A DNA stretch of 64,000 bases from the NCBI GenBank assembly GCA_051006995.1, contig JBPCSQ010000034.1:62001-126000 (forward strand). The letters are read 5' to 3'. Positions 40,903-49,466 of the stretch are shown one piece after another (position 1 is the first letter of the stretch; each line of letters begins with the position of its first letter). Source of the stretch: JAIQGF01 sp051006995 (GTDB lineage: Bacteria > Acidobacteriota > Terriglobia > Terriglobales > Acidobacteriaceae). The notes below the pieces were generated by a model. That model saw only the letters and a program-made list of their open reading frames with translations, did not search any database and was not told where the DNA came from. Position numbers and translations under genes: made by a program.

Positions 40903-40931
40903 TTGACAGTGCCGCGTTGCACGCCTACCAT
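40903..40931 (+). promoter_or_regulatory. Sigma-70-type promoter of the STAS gene
   Basis: TTGACA (40903-40908), 17 bases, TACCAT (40926-40931). The start of transcription would be near 40938, leaving a 17-base leader containing GTGGGGTGA as ribosome site. Confidence 0.6.
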
Positions 40932-40954
40932 CCGTCCACTTTGTGGGGTGACTG

Positions 40955-41314
40955 ATGATCGCAATCGAGCAGCGCACGATTGAGCCCGGCGTCACCGTGC
41001 TTCAGGTGCAAGGCCGCATCGTGCTGGGCCGCGTGTCGCAGGAGTTGGAGTGGAAGATAGACGAGCTAGTGAAGGCCGAAGCCAGGCGCGTGATTTTGGA
41101 CCTGGCAGGCGTCACGTTCCTCGACAGCACCGGCGTCGGCATTCTCGTCATGTGCGCCGGCAAACTCAAGGATAGCGGCGGAAGCCTGCGCATCTCCTGC
41201 GCCGCTGGCGCGGTGGCCCACACGCTGGGACTCTGTCGGGTCAACGAAATTGTTCCCCTGTTCGCCAGCCTGGAGCAGGCGGCGGCATCGTTCCGGGCGG
41301 CGGCCGCTTCGTAA
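40955..41314 (+). CDS. STAS-domain anti-sigma factor antagonist-like protein
   Basis: The 119-residue protein is a single STAS domain (SpoIIAA-like): VTVLQVQGRIVLGRVSQELE, VILDLAGVTFLDSTGVGILV and GSLRISCAAGAVAHTLGLCR. The serine in FLDSTG (near residue 57) is the usual phosphorylation site for an anti-sigma kinase. No cognate kinase or phosphatase gene is nearby. Its promoter is at 40903-40931. Confidence 0.9.
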   Translation: MIAIEQRTIEPGVTVLQVQGRIVLGRVSQELEWKIDELVKAEARRVILDLAGVTFLDSTGVGILVMCAGKLKDSGGSLRISCAAGAVAHTLGLCRVNEIVPLFASLEQAAASFRAAAAS

Positions 41315-41323
41315 CCGCTCCAG

Positions 41324-42235
41324 CTAGGCCGGCGAGGGATTGACCGCCGGCGTCTTCGCCGGGACCGGCTCGACAGCCGGCCTGGGAATCCACTGCTTGA
41401 TCGTCCCCAAGGCTGCCCGTGCGGCGATCTCGCCGGCGCGGATCAGCTCCGGTGCGCGGTCGAAGCCATCGTAGCTGAAGCCGCGTACATCGGGCTGAAG
41501 CACGATATCGGCGGCCGATTCCCACAGGCCGCACATCTTCTGCTGGGCGATGGAGAACGACTGGCCAATGACGTCGAAGACGTGCCGCGGCCCCTCCAGG
41601 TTCACCCAGTGCGCGCTCAAGTAGATGCCGACCACGCGCTCGGCGCCCATTTCGCGCAGCGGCAGCGTCGGTACCGCATGCGAGAGCATGCCGTCCACGA
41701 GCAAGCGCCCGTCAAGCTTGACCGGCAGAAACATTCCCGGATACGCGCAACTGGCGCGTAGCGCGTCCACCAGCGACCCCCTGAGGAAGACCACGCCGTC
41801 GCCGGTGGCGAAGTCTGTCGCCGCCACCGCCAGCGGAATCTTGAGCTCTTCGAAGGTGTGCACCTTGAGCACCTTGCCCAGGAAGGCGGCCATGCGATCG
41901 TTGCTGGCGAAGCCGTAACGCGACAGCGTCCAGCGCGCGAAATCCTTGAATCGCACCAGCGCCGAGATTTCCTCCAGTTCCTTGGCGGAAATGCCGCTGC
42001 AGTACGCCGCGCCAATTACCGATCCCACACTGGTACCGGCAATGAAGTTGACGGGAATGCCTTCGGCTTCGAAGACCTTCAGAATACCGATGTGGGCCAG
42101 GCCGCGGGCAAATCCGCCGCCCAACGCCAGCCCAATGGATGGAGCGTGAGGCGCCACCGGGGGAAGCGGCGCTTCCGAAATGCGCTTCAGTTCGCGCGTA
42201 AAGGCGCGCACTGAACGCGCTAGTTTGTCCAACAT
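41324..42235 (-). CDS. Patatin-like phospholipase
   Basis: The 303-residue protein starts at the ATG at 42235, with GGAAGG upstream; an extension to 42355 would overlap the divergent Nudix start. GLALGGGFARGLAHIGIL (residues 35-52) is the oxyanion segment, AGTSVGSVIGAA (66-77) carries the nucleophile Ser69, and LLVDGMLSHAVP supplies the Asp of the catalytic dyad. The family hydrolyses acyl esters of membrane lipids. No signal peptide or beta-barrel domain is present, so it resembles the RssA type. The last 30 residues are Pro-rich. Confidence 0.9.
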   Translation of the reverse strand: MLDKLARSVRAFTRELKRISEAPLPPVAPHAPSIGLALGGGFARGLAHIGILKVFEAEGIPVNFIAGTSVGSVIGAAYCSGISAKELEEISALVRFKDFARWTLSRYGFASNDRMAAFLGKVLKVHTFEELKIPLAVAATDFATGDGVVFLRGSLVDALRASCAYPGMFLPVKLDGRLLVDGMLSHAVPTLPLREMGAERVVGIYLSAHWVNLEGPRHVFDVIGQSFSIAQQKMCGLWESAADIVLQPDVRGFSYDGFDRAPELIRAGEIAARAALGTIKQWIPRPAVEPVPAKTPAVNPSPA

Positions 42236-42354
42236 ACGTACCTTCCCCACATCCGTCCCCAGCCGGACGTTTACAATCTTTAAGATGCCGGGTGCAGCAC
42301 TGGTGATGCAATCCAGCCGGAAGTCACGAACGGGGTAAGGGAGGAACTGCGGCA

Positions 42355-42831
42355 ATGGTGCGCGAATTCTCCGCCGGCGGCGTGGTCGTACGCCGGATGC
42401 AGGGGGCGTGGCGGATTGCTGTCATAGAGCCCCAGGTCAGCCGCTCGTCGTCTGCCCTGCAGCGCAAAGGGGAAGTACTCGCCTTACCGAAAGGCAATGT
42501 AGACAAGGGGGAAAAGCCGGAGCAGACCGCCCTTCGCGAGGTGCGGGAGGAGACCGGAATCGAAGCCGAGATGGTCGCCAAACTCCACGATATCAAGTAT
42601 TTCTACATCCGCTCCTGGGCCGGCGGGGAGCGGGTTTTCAAGGTGGTGAGCTTCTACCTTATGCTCTACCGTTCCGGCCGGATCGGTAGGATTTCCGAGG
42701 ACATGCGACGGGAGGTGCGCCACGCCTCCTGGCTGCCATTCGAAGAGGCTCTGAAGCGGCTCAGCTATCGCGGGGAACGCGAGGTGGTCAAGCTCGCCCG
42801 ACAGTACCTGGAGGCCCATCTGGAGATTTAA
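42355..42831 (+). CDS. Nudix hydrolase
   Basis: The 158-residue protein has a complete Nudix box at residues 47-69: GNVDKGEKPEQTALREVR then EETGI. It opens with FSAGGVVVRRM, typical of Ap4A or (d)NTP pyrophosphohydrolases, and the substrate cannot be told. Divergent from the patatin gene. No terminator directly follows; a hairpin with T tract at 42992-43045 may end its transcript or belong to the fad leader. Confidence 0.9.
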   Translation: MVREFSAGGVVVRRMQGAWRIAVIEPQVSRSSSALQRKGEVLALPKGNVDKGEKPEQTALREVREETGIEAEMVAKLHDIKYFYIRSWAGGERVFKVVSFYLMLYRSGRIGRISEDMRREVRHASWLPFEEALKRLSYRGEREVVKLARQYLEAHLEI

Positions 42832-42902
42832 CCGCCGGTTCCTGTTTTGGGACATGTCACATTTATAAGTGATCCATGCACTTGCGGACGAGCCCCTGAA
42901 GT

Positions 42903-42919
42903 AGTTCCAGAGTGGAACT
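42903..42919. promoter_or_regulatory. Operator-like inverted repeat upstream of fad promoter
   Basis: AGTTCCA-GAG-TGGAACT: perfect 7-base arms with a 3-base spacer, 27 bases upstream of the -35 box. The size and position suit a dimeric regulator; which one is unknown. Confidence 0.45.
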
Positions 42920-42946
42920 TAACTTGTTACGGCTCAATAATTTATG

Positions 42947-42975
42947 TTGACCAAGGGGACCGATTCCGCTATTCT
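42947..42975 (+). promoter_or_regulatory. Sigma-70-type promoter in fad leader
   Basis: TTGACC (42947-42952) and TATTCT (42970-42975) are separated by exactly 17 bases. Predicted transcription start near 42982, ten bases before the hairpin. Confidence 0.6.
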
Positions 42976-42991
42976 CTTCTCAACTTAATAC

Positions 42992-43045
42992 GGGCGCGTC
43001 GCTGCCATCCTCACCCCACATCTTGCGACGCGCCCCGTTGTTTTT
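42992..43045 (+). terminator. Attenuator-like terminator in fad leader
   Basis: GGGCGCGTCGC (42992-43002) and GCGACGCGCCC (43025-43035) are perfect complements with a 22-base loop, then CGTTGTTTTTG. It begins about ten bases after the predicted transcription start and ends about 110 bases before fadN. It could attenuate the operon, end a short RNA of about 64 bases, or end the Nudix transcript. Confidence 0.6.
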
Positions 43046-43153
43046 GCACGCGACCTTCTTGGCTATCACCTCATCCACTCAACCGCCACCGCGCGCGGAC
43101 CGGTCTGGCCAAGCTGCTATATTGTCCGCGCAAAGAGCTGACCAACCGCAGCC

Positions 43154-45556
43154 ATGATCAGACGCATTGAGAAAGTCGCAGTCCTCGGGGCCGGCACCAT
43201 GGGGGCGCGCATTGCCGCCCACCTGGCCAACGCCGGCGTGCCCTCCTATTTGCTGGATATGGTCCCGCCGGATGCCGACGGGCCGGCGCGCAGCAAAATT
43301 GCCGGAGCCGGGCTCCAGGCGGCAGTGAAGTCCAAGCCCGCGGCCTTTTTCGAGCCGTCGCTCGCCCGCCTGGTCACCATCGGCAACTTTGACGACCACA
43401 TGAAATTCGTTGCCGACGCCGACTGGATCATCGAGGCAGTGGTCGAAAATCTCGACATCAAGCGCGCGTTACTGAAGAAGGTGGAGGCCGCGCGCCGCCC
43501 CGGCGCCATCGTCAGCACCAATACCAGCGGGCTGCCGGTTCACAAGATCTCCGAAGGTTTCACCGACGATTTCCGCCACTACTGGTTCGGCACACACTTC
43601 TTCAATCCTCCGCGCTATATGCGTTTGCTGGAAATCATCCCCACGCCGGATACGGAACCCGCAGCCATTGAAGCCATCTCTCATTTCTGCGATGTGCGCC
43701 TGGGCAAAGGCATCGTCACTGCTAAAGACACGCCCAACTTCATCGCCAACCGCATCGGCACGTTTTCGGTATTGAACGTCATGCGGCTGATGCAGGAGAT
43801 GGACCTCAGCATCGAGGAGGTGGACGCACTCACCGGCAACGCGGTCGGCTGGCCGAAGACGGGCACGTTCCGCCTCGCCGACATGGTCGGACTCGACATC
43901 CTCGGGCATGTAGTCGGCAACATGACTTCGAATTTGAAGGACGAGCGCGGCGATCTGCGATTGCCCGACTTCTTCAAGGCGATGATCGAGCGCAAGTGGC
44001 TCGGCGACAAAACCAAGGGTGGTTTCTATAAGAAAGCCAAGACTCCCCAGGGCGAGGAGCGCCTGGGACTGGACTGGAAGACGCTGGAGTACCGTCCGCG
44101 GCAGAAGGCAAAGTTCCCTGCCCTCGACATGGCCAAGAATATTGAGGAGACGCCGCAGCGCCTGCGCACGCTGCTGGCCCCACAAAAAGGTGACCGTGCG
44201 GGCCAGTTCCTGTGGACCCTGCTGGCGGATCTGTGGACGTACTCCGCCAACCGCATCGGCGAAATCTGCGATTCGGTGGTCGAAATTGATCGTGCCATGA
44301 AGCTGGGCTTCAACTGGGAGCTGGGACCGTTCGAGCTCTGGGACGCCGCCGGCGTGGAAGCCACGGTCGCACGCATGAAGAAGGATGGGCATCCCGTCGC
44401 TGAAAGCGTCGAACGCCTGCTCGGCTCCGGCAAGCAGACTTGGTACAGCGACTCGGTGGCCACCGCGTCCGGGCGCTCTTTCTTCGATGTCGCCACCACC
44501 AGTTACAAGGACGAGCAGGTGCCCGCCGGCATCTGGTCCTTGCAAGTCGTCAGAAAAGCCGGCGGGGTGGTGAAGAAAAATTCCGGCGCATCGCTGCTCG
44601 ACCTGGGCGACGGCGTCGGCTGCCTCGAGTTCCACACCAAGATGAATGCCATCGGCGGCGACATCATTCAACTCGCCAACCAGACCTTCAAGCCCGGCGG
44701 TCCCGGCGACAACTTCGACGCGTTCGTCATCACCAACGATGGCCAGCACTTTTCCGCCGGCGCCAATATCATGCTGCTGCTCATGGCCATCCAGGAGGAG
44801 GAGTGGGACGACATTGACCTGATGGTCCGCCAGTTCCAGGGCATGACGCAGGCCATCAAGTTCTCTCCGAAACCGGTGGTGGCTGCGCCGTTCGGCATGA
44901 CCCTGGGCGGCGGCTGTGAAGTTTCGCTGCACGCAGCCGCACGCCATCCCCACGCCGAGCTGTACATGGGCCTGGTGGAAGTTGGGGTCGGCCTGCTGCC
45001 CGGTGGCGGCGGCTGCAAGGAAATGACACTGCGAGCAGTGGAGTCGGCGAACTCCATCCGGCCCGACGGCCGCGGCGAATCGGTCGAATTCATGGAGGCA
45101 ATGAAGAAGGCGTTCGAGACCATCGCGCTGGCGAAGGTTTCAACCTCGGCTGCGGAGGCGCGTGGGCTCGGCTTTCTCGACATCCGCGATCAGGTCACCA
45201 TGAACCGCGACCGCGTGCTGGCCGACGCCAAGTCGCACGTCGTGGAACTACTGCGAGCGTACAAGCCGCCAAGTCCGCGGACCGACGTTCCTGCGCCCGG
45301 GGAAAGCATTTTGGCAACTCTGAAACTCGGCGTCCATCTAATGCGTCAGGCGGAATACATCAGCGACCACGAGGTCAAGATTGGCAACAAGGTCGCGGAA
45401 GTGTTGTGTGGTGGGGCGATTACGCCCGGCACGCCCGTCAGCGAGCAGTACTTGCTTGACCTGGAGCGCGAGGCTTTCAAGTCTCTCTGCGGCGAAAAGA
45501 AGACGCAGGAGCGTATCGCGTTCACGCTGAAGACGGGGAAACCGCTGAGGAACTGA
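43154..45556 (+). CDS. fadN: 3-hydroxyacyl-CoA dehydrogenase/enoyl-CoA hydratase (FadN type)
   Basis: The 800-residue bifunctional enzyme of beta-oxidation has the dehydrogenase half first, as in Bacillus FadN and unlike FadB of enterobacteria. VAVLGAGTMGARIAAHLANA (residues 8-27) binds NAD, VSTNTSGLPVHKIS and FGTHFFNPPRYMRLLEIIP are catalytic-domain signatures with the active His. The hydratase/isomerase half (about 480-720) carries SAGANIMLLLMAI and VVAAPFGMTLGGGCEVSLHA. It opens the operon fadN-hicA-hicB-unknown-fadA-fadE. The stop is four bases from the hicA ATG. Confidence 0.93.
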   Translation: MIRRIEKVAVLGAGTMGARIAAHLANAGVPSYLLDMVPPDADGPARSKIAGAGLQAAVKSKPAAFFEPSLARLVTIGNFDDHMKFVADADWIIEAVVENLDIKRALLKKVEAARRPGAIVSTNTSGLPVHKISEGFTDDFRHYWFGTHFFNPPRYMRLLEIIPTPDTEPAAIEAISHFCDVRLGKGIVTAKDTPNFIANRIGTFSVLNVMRLMQEMDLSIEEVDALTGNAVGWPKTGTFRLADMVGLDILGHVVGNMTSNLKDERGDLRLPDFFKAMIERKWLGDKTKGGFYKKAKTPQGEERLGLDWKTLEYRPRQKAKFPALDMAKNIEETPQRLRTLLAPQKGDRAGQFLWTLLADLWTYSANRIGEICDSVVEIDRAMKLGFNWELGPFELWDAAGVEATVARMKKDGHPVAESVERLLGSGKQTWYSDSVATASGRSFFDVATTSYKDEQVPAGIWSLQVVRKAGGVVKKNSGASLLDLGDGVGCLEFHTKMNAIGGDIIQLANQTFKPGGPGDNFDAFVITNDGQHFSAGANIMLLLMAIQEEEWDDIDLMVRQFQGMTQAIKFSPKPVVAAPFGMTLGGGCEVSLHAAARHPHAELYMGLVEVGVGLLPGGGGCKEMTLRAVESANSIRPDGRGESVEFMEAMKKAFETIALAKVSTSAAEARGLGFLDIRDQVTMNRDRVLADAKSHVVELLRAYKPPSPRTDVPAPGESILATLKLGVHLMRQAEYISDHEVKIGNKVAEVLCGGAITPGTPVSEQYLLDLEREAFKSLCGEKKTQERIAFTLKTGKPLRN

Positions 45557-45560
45557 CGTC

Positions 45561-45746
45561 ATGAAGGTCCGTGACGTCATCAAGCAGCTAGAGCGGCAAG
45601 GATGGAGACTCGACCGGGCGAAAGGAAGTCATCGGCAGTACCGGCATCCGGCGCGTCCAGGAACAGTTACGGTTCCGGGTCACCCCGGGGATGATCTTCC
45701 GCCGGGGACATTGAACAGCATCAAGAAACAGGCGGATCTGAAATGA
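45561..45746 (+). CDS. hicA: HicA family mRNA interferase toxin
   Basis: The 61-residue double-stranded-RNA-binding-fold protein is MKVRDVIKQLERQGWRLDRA, then KGSHRQYRHP with the active His, then GTVTVPGHPGDDLPPGTLNS. This is the canonical HicA pattern at normal length. HicA cleaves mRNA when free of HicB. Its stop overlaps the hicB start (ATGA). It lies only four bases after fadN and inside the fad operon. Confidence 0.93.
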   Translation: MKVRDVIKQLERQGWRLDRAKGSHRQYRHPARPGTVTVPGHPGDDLPPGTLNSIKKQADLK

Positions 45747-45955
45747 AGTACGCAGTAATATTCGAAAAATCGGCGACGGGGTACGCGGCCTATGTGCCTG
45801 ATCTGCCGGGCTGTGTAACGACGGGGAAGACCTTGGACGAAACCGAGCGCCTCATCAGAGAAGCAATTGAATTGCATATCGAGAGCTTACGCGATCACGG
45901 CGAGTCTGTTCCCCAGCCGACCACCAAAACCGAATATATTGCGGTAGGGGATTGA
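45743..45955 (+). CDS. hicB: HicB family antitoxin, short form
   Basis: The 70-residue protein is MKYAVIFEKSATGYAAYVPD, LPGCVTTGKTLDETERLIRE, AIELHIESLRDHGESVPQP, the partial RNase-H-like fold of HicB that blocks HicA. The usual C-terminal helix-turn-helix or ribbon-helix-helix DNA-binding domain is missing, so this antitoxin probably cannot autorepress by itself. That suits its location under another operon's promoter. Confidence 0.9.
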   Translation: MKYAVIFEKSATGYAAYVPDLPGCVTTGKTLDETERLIREAIELHIESLRDHGESVPQPTTKTEYIAVGD

Positions 45956-45969
45956 GCCAATCAGGAACG

Positions 45970-46278
45970 ATGTTTCTAACCAGAAAACTCATTCGCGCCA
46001 TCAACAACCGCCTCATCGGCGGGCCGCATGATTTCGATGAAGAGGCCGAGTACGCGCGTAAGCTGATTGCCAAGTGGCGCAAGCGTCATCCGAAGAAGCG
46101 GCTGACCGCACGAATCGTGCAGGACGCGCTGATTAACACCTGGAACGACCTGCACGGCTTTAAGGAGTGGCGCAGAGTTGAGGTGGACCTGGCGGTGATC
46201 GCCGACAACGTCACGCGCCGCTCGCGCCGCAAGCCTTCGCGAAAATCGCAGGAGAGACCGAAGTTTGGTTGGTTTTGA
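45970..46278 (+). CDS. Unknown basic protein coupled to hicAB
   Basis: The 102-residue protein starts at an ATG after CAGGAACG; a TTG at 45952 overlapping the hicB stop would add six residues. The sequence is strongly basic and helical (EYARKLIAKWRKRHPKKRLT, DALINTWNDLHGFKEWRRVE), ending in an Arg/Lys/Ser-rich tail. It could bind nucleic acid and might supply the DNA-binding function lacking in this HicB, but that is a guess. No family recognised. Confidence 0.6.
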   Translation: MFLTRKLIRAINNRLIGGPHDFDEEAEYARKLIAKWRKRHPKKRLTARIVQDALINTWNDLHGFKEWRRVEVDLAVIADNVTRRSRRKPSRKSQERPKFGWF

Positions 46279-46280
46279 GA

Positions 46281-46313
46281 GCTAAAAGCTAAGAGCTAAC
46301 AGCTAAGAGCTGC
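46281..46313. repeat. AGCTAAGAGCTAA-type short tandem repeat
   Basis: AGCTAAAAGCTAAGAGCTAA followed by CAGCTAAGAGCT fills the spacer before fadA. A related fragment lies at about 16362-16380. Low-complexity intergenic element. Confidence 0.5.
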
Positions 46314-46315
46314 TT

Positions 46316-47494
46316 ATGAGAGAAGTCGTCATCGCAAGTTCCGTACGAACCCCGGTGGGCAAGGCTTACAAAGGCACCTTGCGCGCCACCCGTCCCGATG
46401 AACTAGGCGCCGTCGCCATTCGAGGCGCGCTCGAGCGGATCCCGCAACTCGATCCTAAAGAAATCGAAGACGTCATCATGGGCTGCGCCATGCCCGAGGC
46501 CGAGCAAGGCATGAACGTTGCCCGCATCGCCTCGCTGCGCGCCGGCCTTCCGGTGGAATGTTCGGCGATGACCGTGAACCGCTTCTGCTCCTCCGGTCTG
46601 CAAGCCATTGCCATGGCCGCGGAGCGGATCATGGCCGGCGGCGCCGATGTGATCGTCGCGGGCGGCCTGGAATCCATGACGATGATTCCGATGGGTGGGC
46701 ATAAGGTATCGGCCAATCCGTGGCTGGTGGCGAATTATCCCGACGCTTATCTTTCCATGGGACTCACCGCCGAGCGCATTGCCAAGCGTTTCGGCGTGAC
46801 TCGTGCAATGTCAGACGAGTTCTCGCTCCATTCACACAAGAAGGCGCTGGCTGCAATCGAGGCGGGCCGCTTCGATGAGGAAATCGTTCCCGTGCCCGTC
46901 AGCTTCACTACGCCAAACGGCTCCAAGCCCAAGCGCCAGGAAATTACTTTCAAAATTGATGAAGGTCCCCGGGCCGACACCAGCCTGGAGGCGCTCGGCT
47001 CGCTCAAACCGGCGTTCCACGCTCACGGCATCGTAACAGCCGGTAATTCTTCGCAAATGTCCGACGGCGCGGCCGCCGCTGTCGTGATGTCCGCCGACAA
47101 GGCGAAACAGCTCGGCATCAAGCCACTGGCGCGCTACGTCGCATTCGCGACTGCCGGTTACAAGCCTGAGGAAATGGGCGTTGGTCCGGTGTACGCGATT
47201 CCCAAGGCGCTGAAAATCGCCGGCCTCAGCCTGTCCGACATTGATGTCGTGGAGCTCAACGAGGCCTTCGCGGCGCAGGCGCTGTGCGTCATCCAGGAAG
47301 CAGGGCTCGATCCTGCGCGTGTGAACCCCAATGGCGGCGCGGTCGCGCTCGGTCATCCCCTGGGCTGCACCGGCGCCAAGCTGACCGCCACCATCATCCG
47401 TGAACTCAAGCGCCGCCACGGACGCTACGGCATCGTCACTATGTGCGTCGGAGGCGGCATGGGCGCAGCAGGGATTTTTGAGAATATTTCGTAA
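46316..47494 (+). CDS. fadA: Acetyl-CoA acyltransferase (3-ketoacyl-CoA thiolase)
   Basis: The 392-residue thiolase performs the last step of beta-oxidation. VNRFCSSGLQAIAMAAERI carries the nucleophilic Cys near residue 88, VVELNEAFAAQALCVIQEAG and GGAVALGHPLGCTGAKLT the conserved Asn/His, and GIVTMCVGGGMGAAGIFEN the second Cys. Length is standard. Follows the hicAB insert and precedes fadE by 38 bases. Confidence 0.95.
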   Translation: MREVVIASSVRTPVGKAYKGTLRATRPDELGAVAIRGALERIPQLDPKEIEDVIMGCAMPEAEQGMNVARIASLRAGLPVECSAMTVNRFCSSGLQAIAMAAERIMAGGADVIVAGGLESMTMIPMGGHKVSANPWLVANYPDAYLSMGLTAERIAKRFGVTRAMSDEFSLHSHKKALAAIEAGRFDEEIVPVPVSFTTPNGSKPKRQEITFKIDEGPRADTSLEALGSLKPAFHAHGIVTAGNSSQMSDGAAAAVVMSADKAKQLGIKPLARYVAFATAGYKPEEMGVGPVYAIPKALKIAGLSLSDIDVVELNEAFAAQALCVIQEAGLDPARVNPNGGAVALGHPLGCTGAKLTATIIRELKRRHGRYGIVTMCVGGGMGAAGIFENIS

Positions 47495-47532
47495 GTAACC
47501 GGCCCTTGTGGCCAACAGTAGAAAGGTAGGAA

Positions 47533-49332
47533 ATGGCGACAGCTACGCCTGTAACTCGCAACAAAATCACCGGCGGGAGTTTCCTGCTGGAAGATCGCAA
47601 CCTTGACGAAATCTTCACTCCCGAAGATTTCACCGAAGAACACCGCCAGATCGCGCAGACGACTGACGAATTCGCGCTCAAGGAAATCGTTCCCGTCGCC
47701 GACAAGCTGGAAAAGAAGGACTGGCCGCTCACCCGCGAGTTGATCAAGAAAGCCAGCGAACTCGGCCTGACGTCGGTGGAGATTCCCGAGGCCTACGGCG
47801 GCATGGACATGGACAAAGTCTCGGCAGCCGTAGTCGCCGACCGCATTGCCAAGTACGGCAGCTTTGTCGTGACCTTCGGCGGGCACTCCGGCATCGGCAC
47901 GCTGCCCATCGTTTACTTCGGGACCGAGGAGCAGAAGCAGAGGTACCTGCCCAAGCTGGCGGCCGGCGAGATGGTCGGCGCTTACGCGCTCTCGGAGTCG
48001 TCGTCCGGTTCCGACGCGCTCAACTGCCGCACCAAGGCCGTGCTTTCACCCGACGGCAAGCACTACATTTTGAACGGCGAGAAGATGTGGATCACCAATG
48101 CCAGCTTCGCCGACCTGTTCATTGTGTTCGCCAAGGTGGACGGCGAGAAGTTCACGGCGTTTATCGTCGAAAAGAACTTCCCAGGCTTTGCCGTGGGCGC
48201 GGAAGAGCACAAGATGGGCATCCGAGGCTCGTCCACTTGCCCGCTGATCCTGAACGACTGCAAGGTGCCGGTCGAAAATCTGCTCGGCGAAATCGGCAAG
48301 GGGCACGTCATTGCCTTCAACATCCTGAATTTCGGCCGCTTCAAGCTGGGCGCCGGCTGTGTCGGCGGCACTCGGACTGCGCTGCAGGACGCGATTGCCT
48401 ACGCCAGGCAGCGCAAGGCCTTCGGCAAGACCATCTCCGAGTTCGGCCTGATCCGCGAAAAAATCGCCGATATGGCGGTGGACGTGTGGACCGGCGAAAG
48501 CGCCGTGTACCGCACGGTCGGCATGATGGACGTGGCCATGGCCGATATTGACAAACACTCCCCCGACGCTGCGCGCGAAACTCGCAAGGCCATCGAGGAG
48601 TACGCGGTCGAGTGCTCCATCATCAAGGTGTGGGGCTCCGAAGCCCTGGACCGCGCCGTGGATGAGACGGTGCAGATTTACGGCGGCTACGGCTTCGTCG
48701 AGGAATATCCGGCGGAGCGCGCCTACCGCGATTCGCGCGTCAACCGCATCTTCGAAGGCACGAACGAAATCAACCGCCTGATCATCACCGGCTTCCTGCT
48801 GAAGCGCGCCATGACTGGCCAGCTTCCGCTCATGCCGGCCATCAAGCGGCTGATGGACGAGGTGCTCGGCGGCCCCAGTTCGACCGAAACCCCGGAAGGT
48901 CCGCTCGGCGGAGAGCATGCGATGGTGACCAATGCGAAGAAAATCGCGCTCTTCACCGCCGGCGCCGCCTCGCAGAAATATATGCAGGCGCTGGCTGACC
49001 AGCAGGAGATCATGGGCGCCCTGGCCGACATCATCATCGAAACCTACAGCATGGAATCGGCGGTGCTGCGCGCCGAAAAGCTGCGCCATCGCGACGGCGA
49101 CCAGGCCGCCGATCTCGCCATCGCCATGACCCAGGTGTACGCGTCGCGGGCGATGAGCACGATCGAAGCCTCGGCACGCAAGGTCATTGCCGCCATCGCC
49201 GACGGCGACATGCTGCGCACACAGATGGCGATTTTGCGCCGGCTGCTAAAGTACGAACCCGCCAACACCATCGCCTTACGCGAGAAGATCGCGTCCCGCG
49301 TGATTGAGCAGGGCAAGTACGTATCGGCATAG
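47533..49332 (+). CDS. fadE: Acyl-CoA dehydrogenase
   Basis: The 599-residue flavoenzyme oxidises acyl-CoA to enoyl-CoA. It is of the long FadE/VLCAD-like form with a C-terminal helical extension. GAYALSESSSGSDALNCRTK and MWITNASFADLFIVFAKV bind FAD/substrate. YGGYGFVEEYPAERAYRDSR and IFEGTNEINRLIITGF contain the catalytic Glu in the FEGTNEI segment. GGTAGG-like ribosome site just before the ATG. Last gene of the fad operon. A 12-base inverted repeat (one wobble) lies at 49350-49384 after it, without T tract. Confidence 0.93.
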   Translation: MATATPVTRNKITGGSFLLEDRNLDEIFTPEDFTEEHRQIAQTTDEFALKEIVPVADKLEKKDWPLTRELIKKASELGLTSVEIPEAYGGMDMDKVSAAVVADRIAKYGSFVVTFGGHSGIGTLPIVYFGTEEQKQRYLPKLAAGEMVGAYALSESSSGSDALNCRTKAVLSPDGKHYILNGEKMWITNASFADLFIVFAKVDGEKFTAFIVEKNFPGFAVGAEEHKMGIRGSSTCPLILNDCKVPVENLLGEIGKGHVIAFNILNFGRFKLGAGCVGGTRTALQDAIAYARQRKAFGKTISEFGLIREKIADMAVDVWTGESAVYRTVGMMDVAMADIDKHSPDAARETRKAIEEYAVECSIIKVWGSEALDRAVDETVQIYGGYGFVEEYPAERAYRDSRVNRIFEGTNEINRLIITGFLLKRAMTGQLPLMPAIKRLMDEVLGGPSSTETPEGPLGGEHAMVTNAKKIALFTAGAASQKYMQALADQQEIMGALADIIIETYSMESAVLRAEKLRHRDGDQAADLAIAMTQVYASRAMSTIEASARKVIAAIADGDMLRTQMAILRRLLKYEPANTIALREKIASRVIEQGKYVSA

Positions 49333-49466
49333 CGAATGAACCTTCGGATGCACGCGGATTTCACATGGAAGGAAATCCGTGTGCAGCCGCGTGGGTTGTT
49401 CTTCCCGGAATAATCCGAGCCTTCTGCTCGGTCGCCTGCGTCTATTTTTGTGTTTGAGGAGGAGCA

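Larger units (their letters stand above)
42832..43153. other. 322-base leader/regulatory region upstream of the fad operon
   Basis: Contains an inverted repeat AGTTCCAGAGTGGAACT (42903-42919), a sigma-70-type promoter (42947-42975) and a strong hairpin with T tract (42992-43045), in that order before fadN. No coding frame is convincing. Confidence 0.55.

Noticed and set aside
43469..44953. 494-residue open frame antisense to fadN
   Set aside because: Shadow of the catalytic-domain sequence of FadN. No start context or family match.
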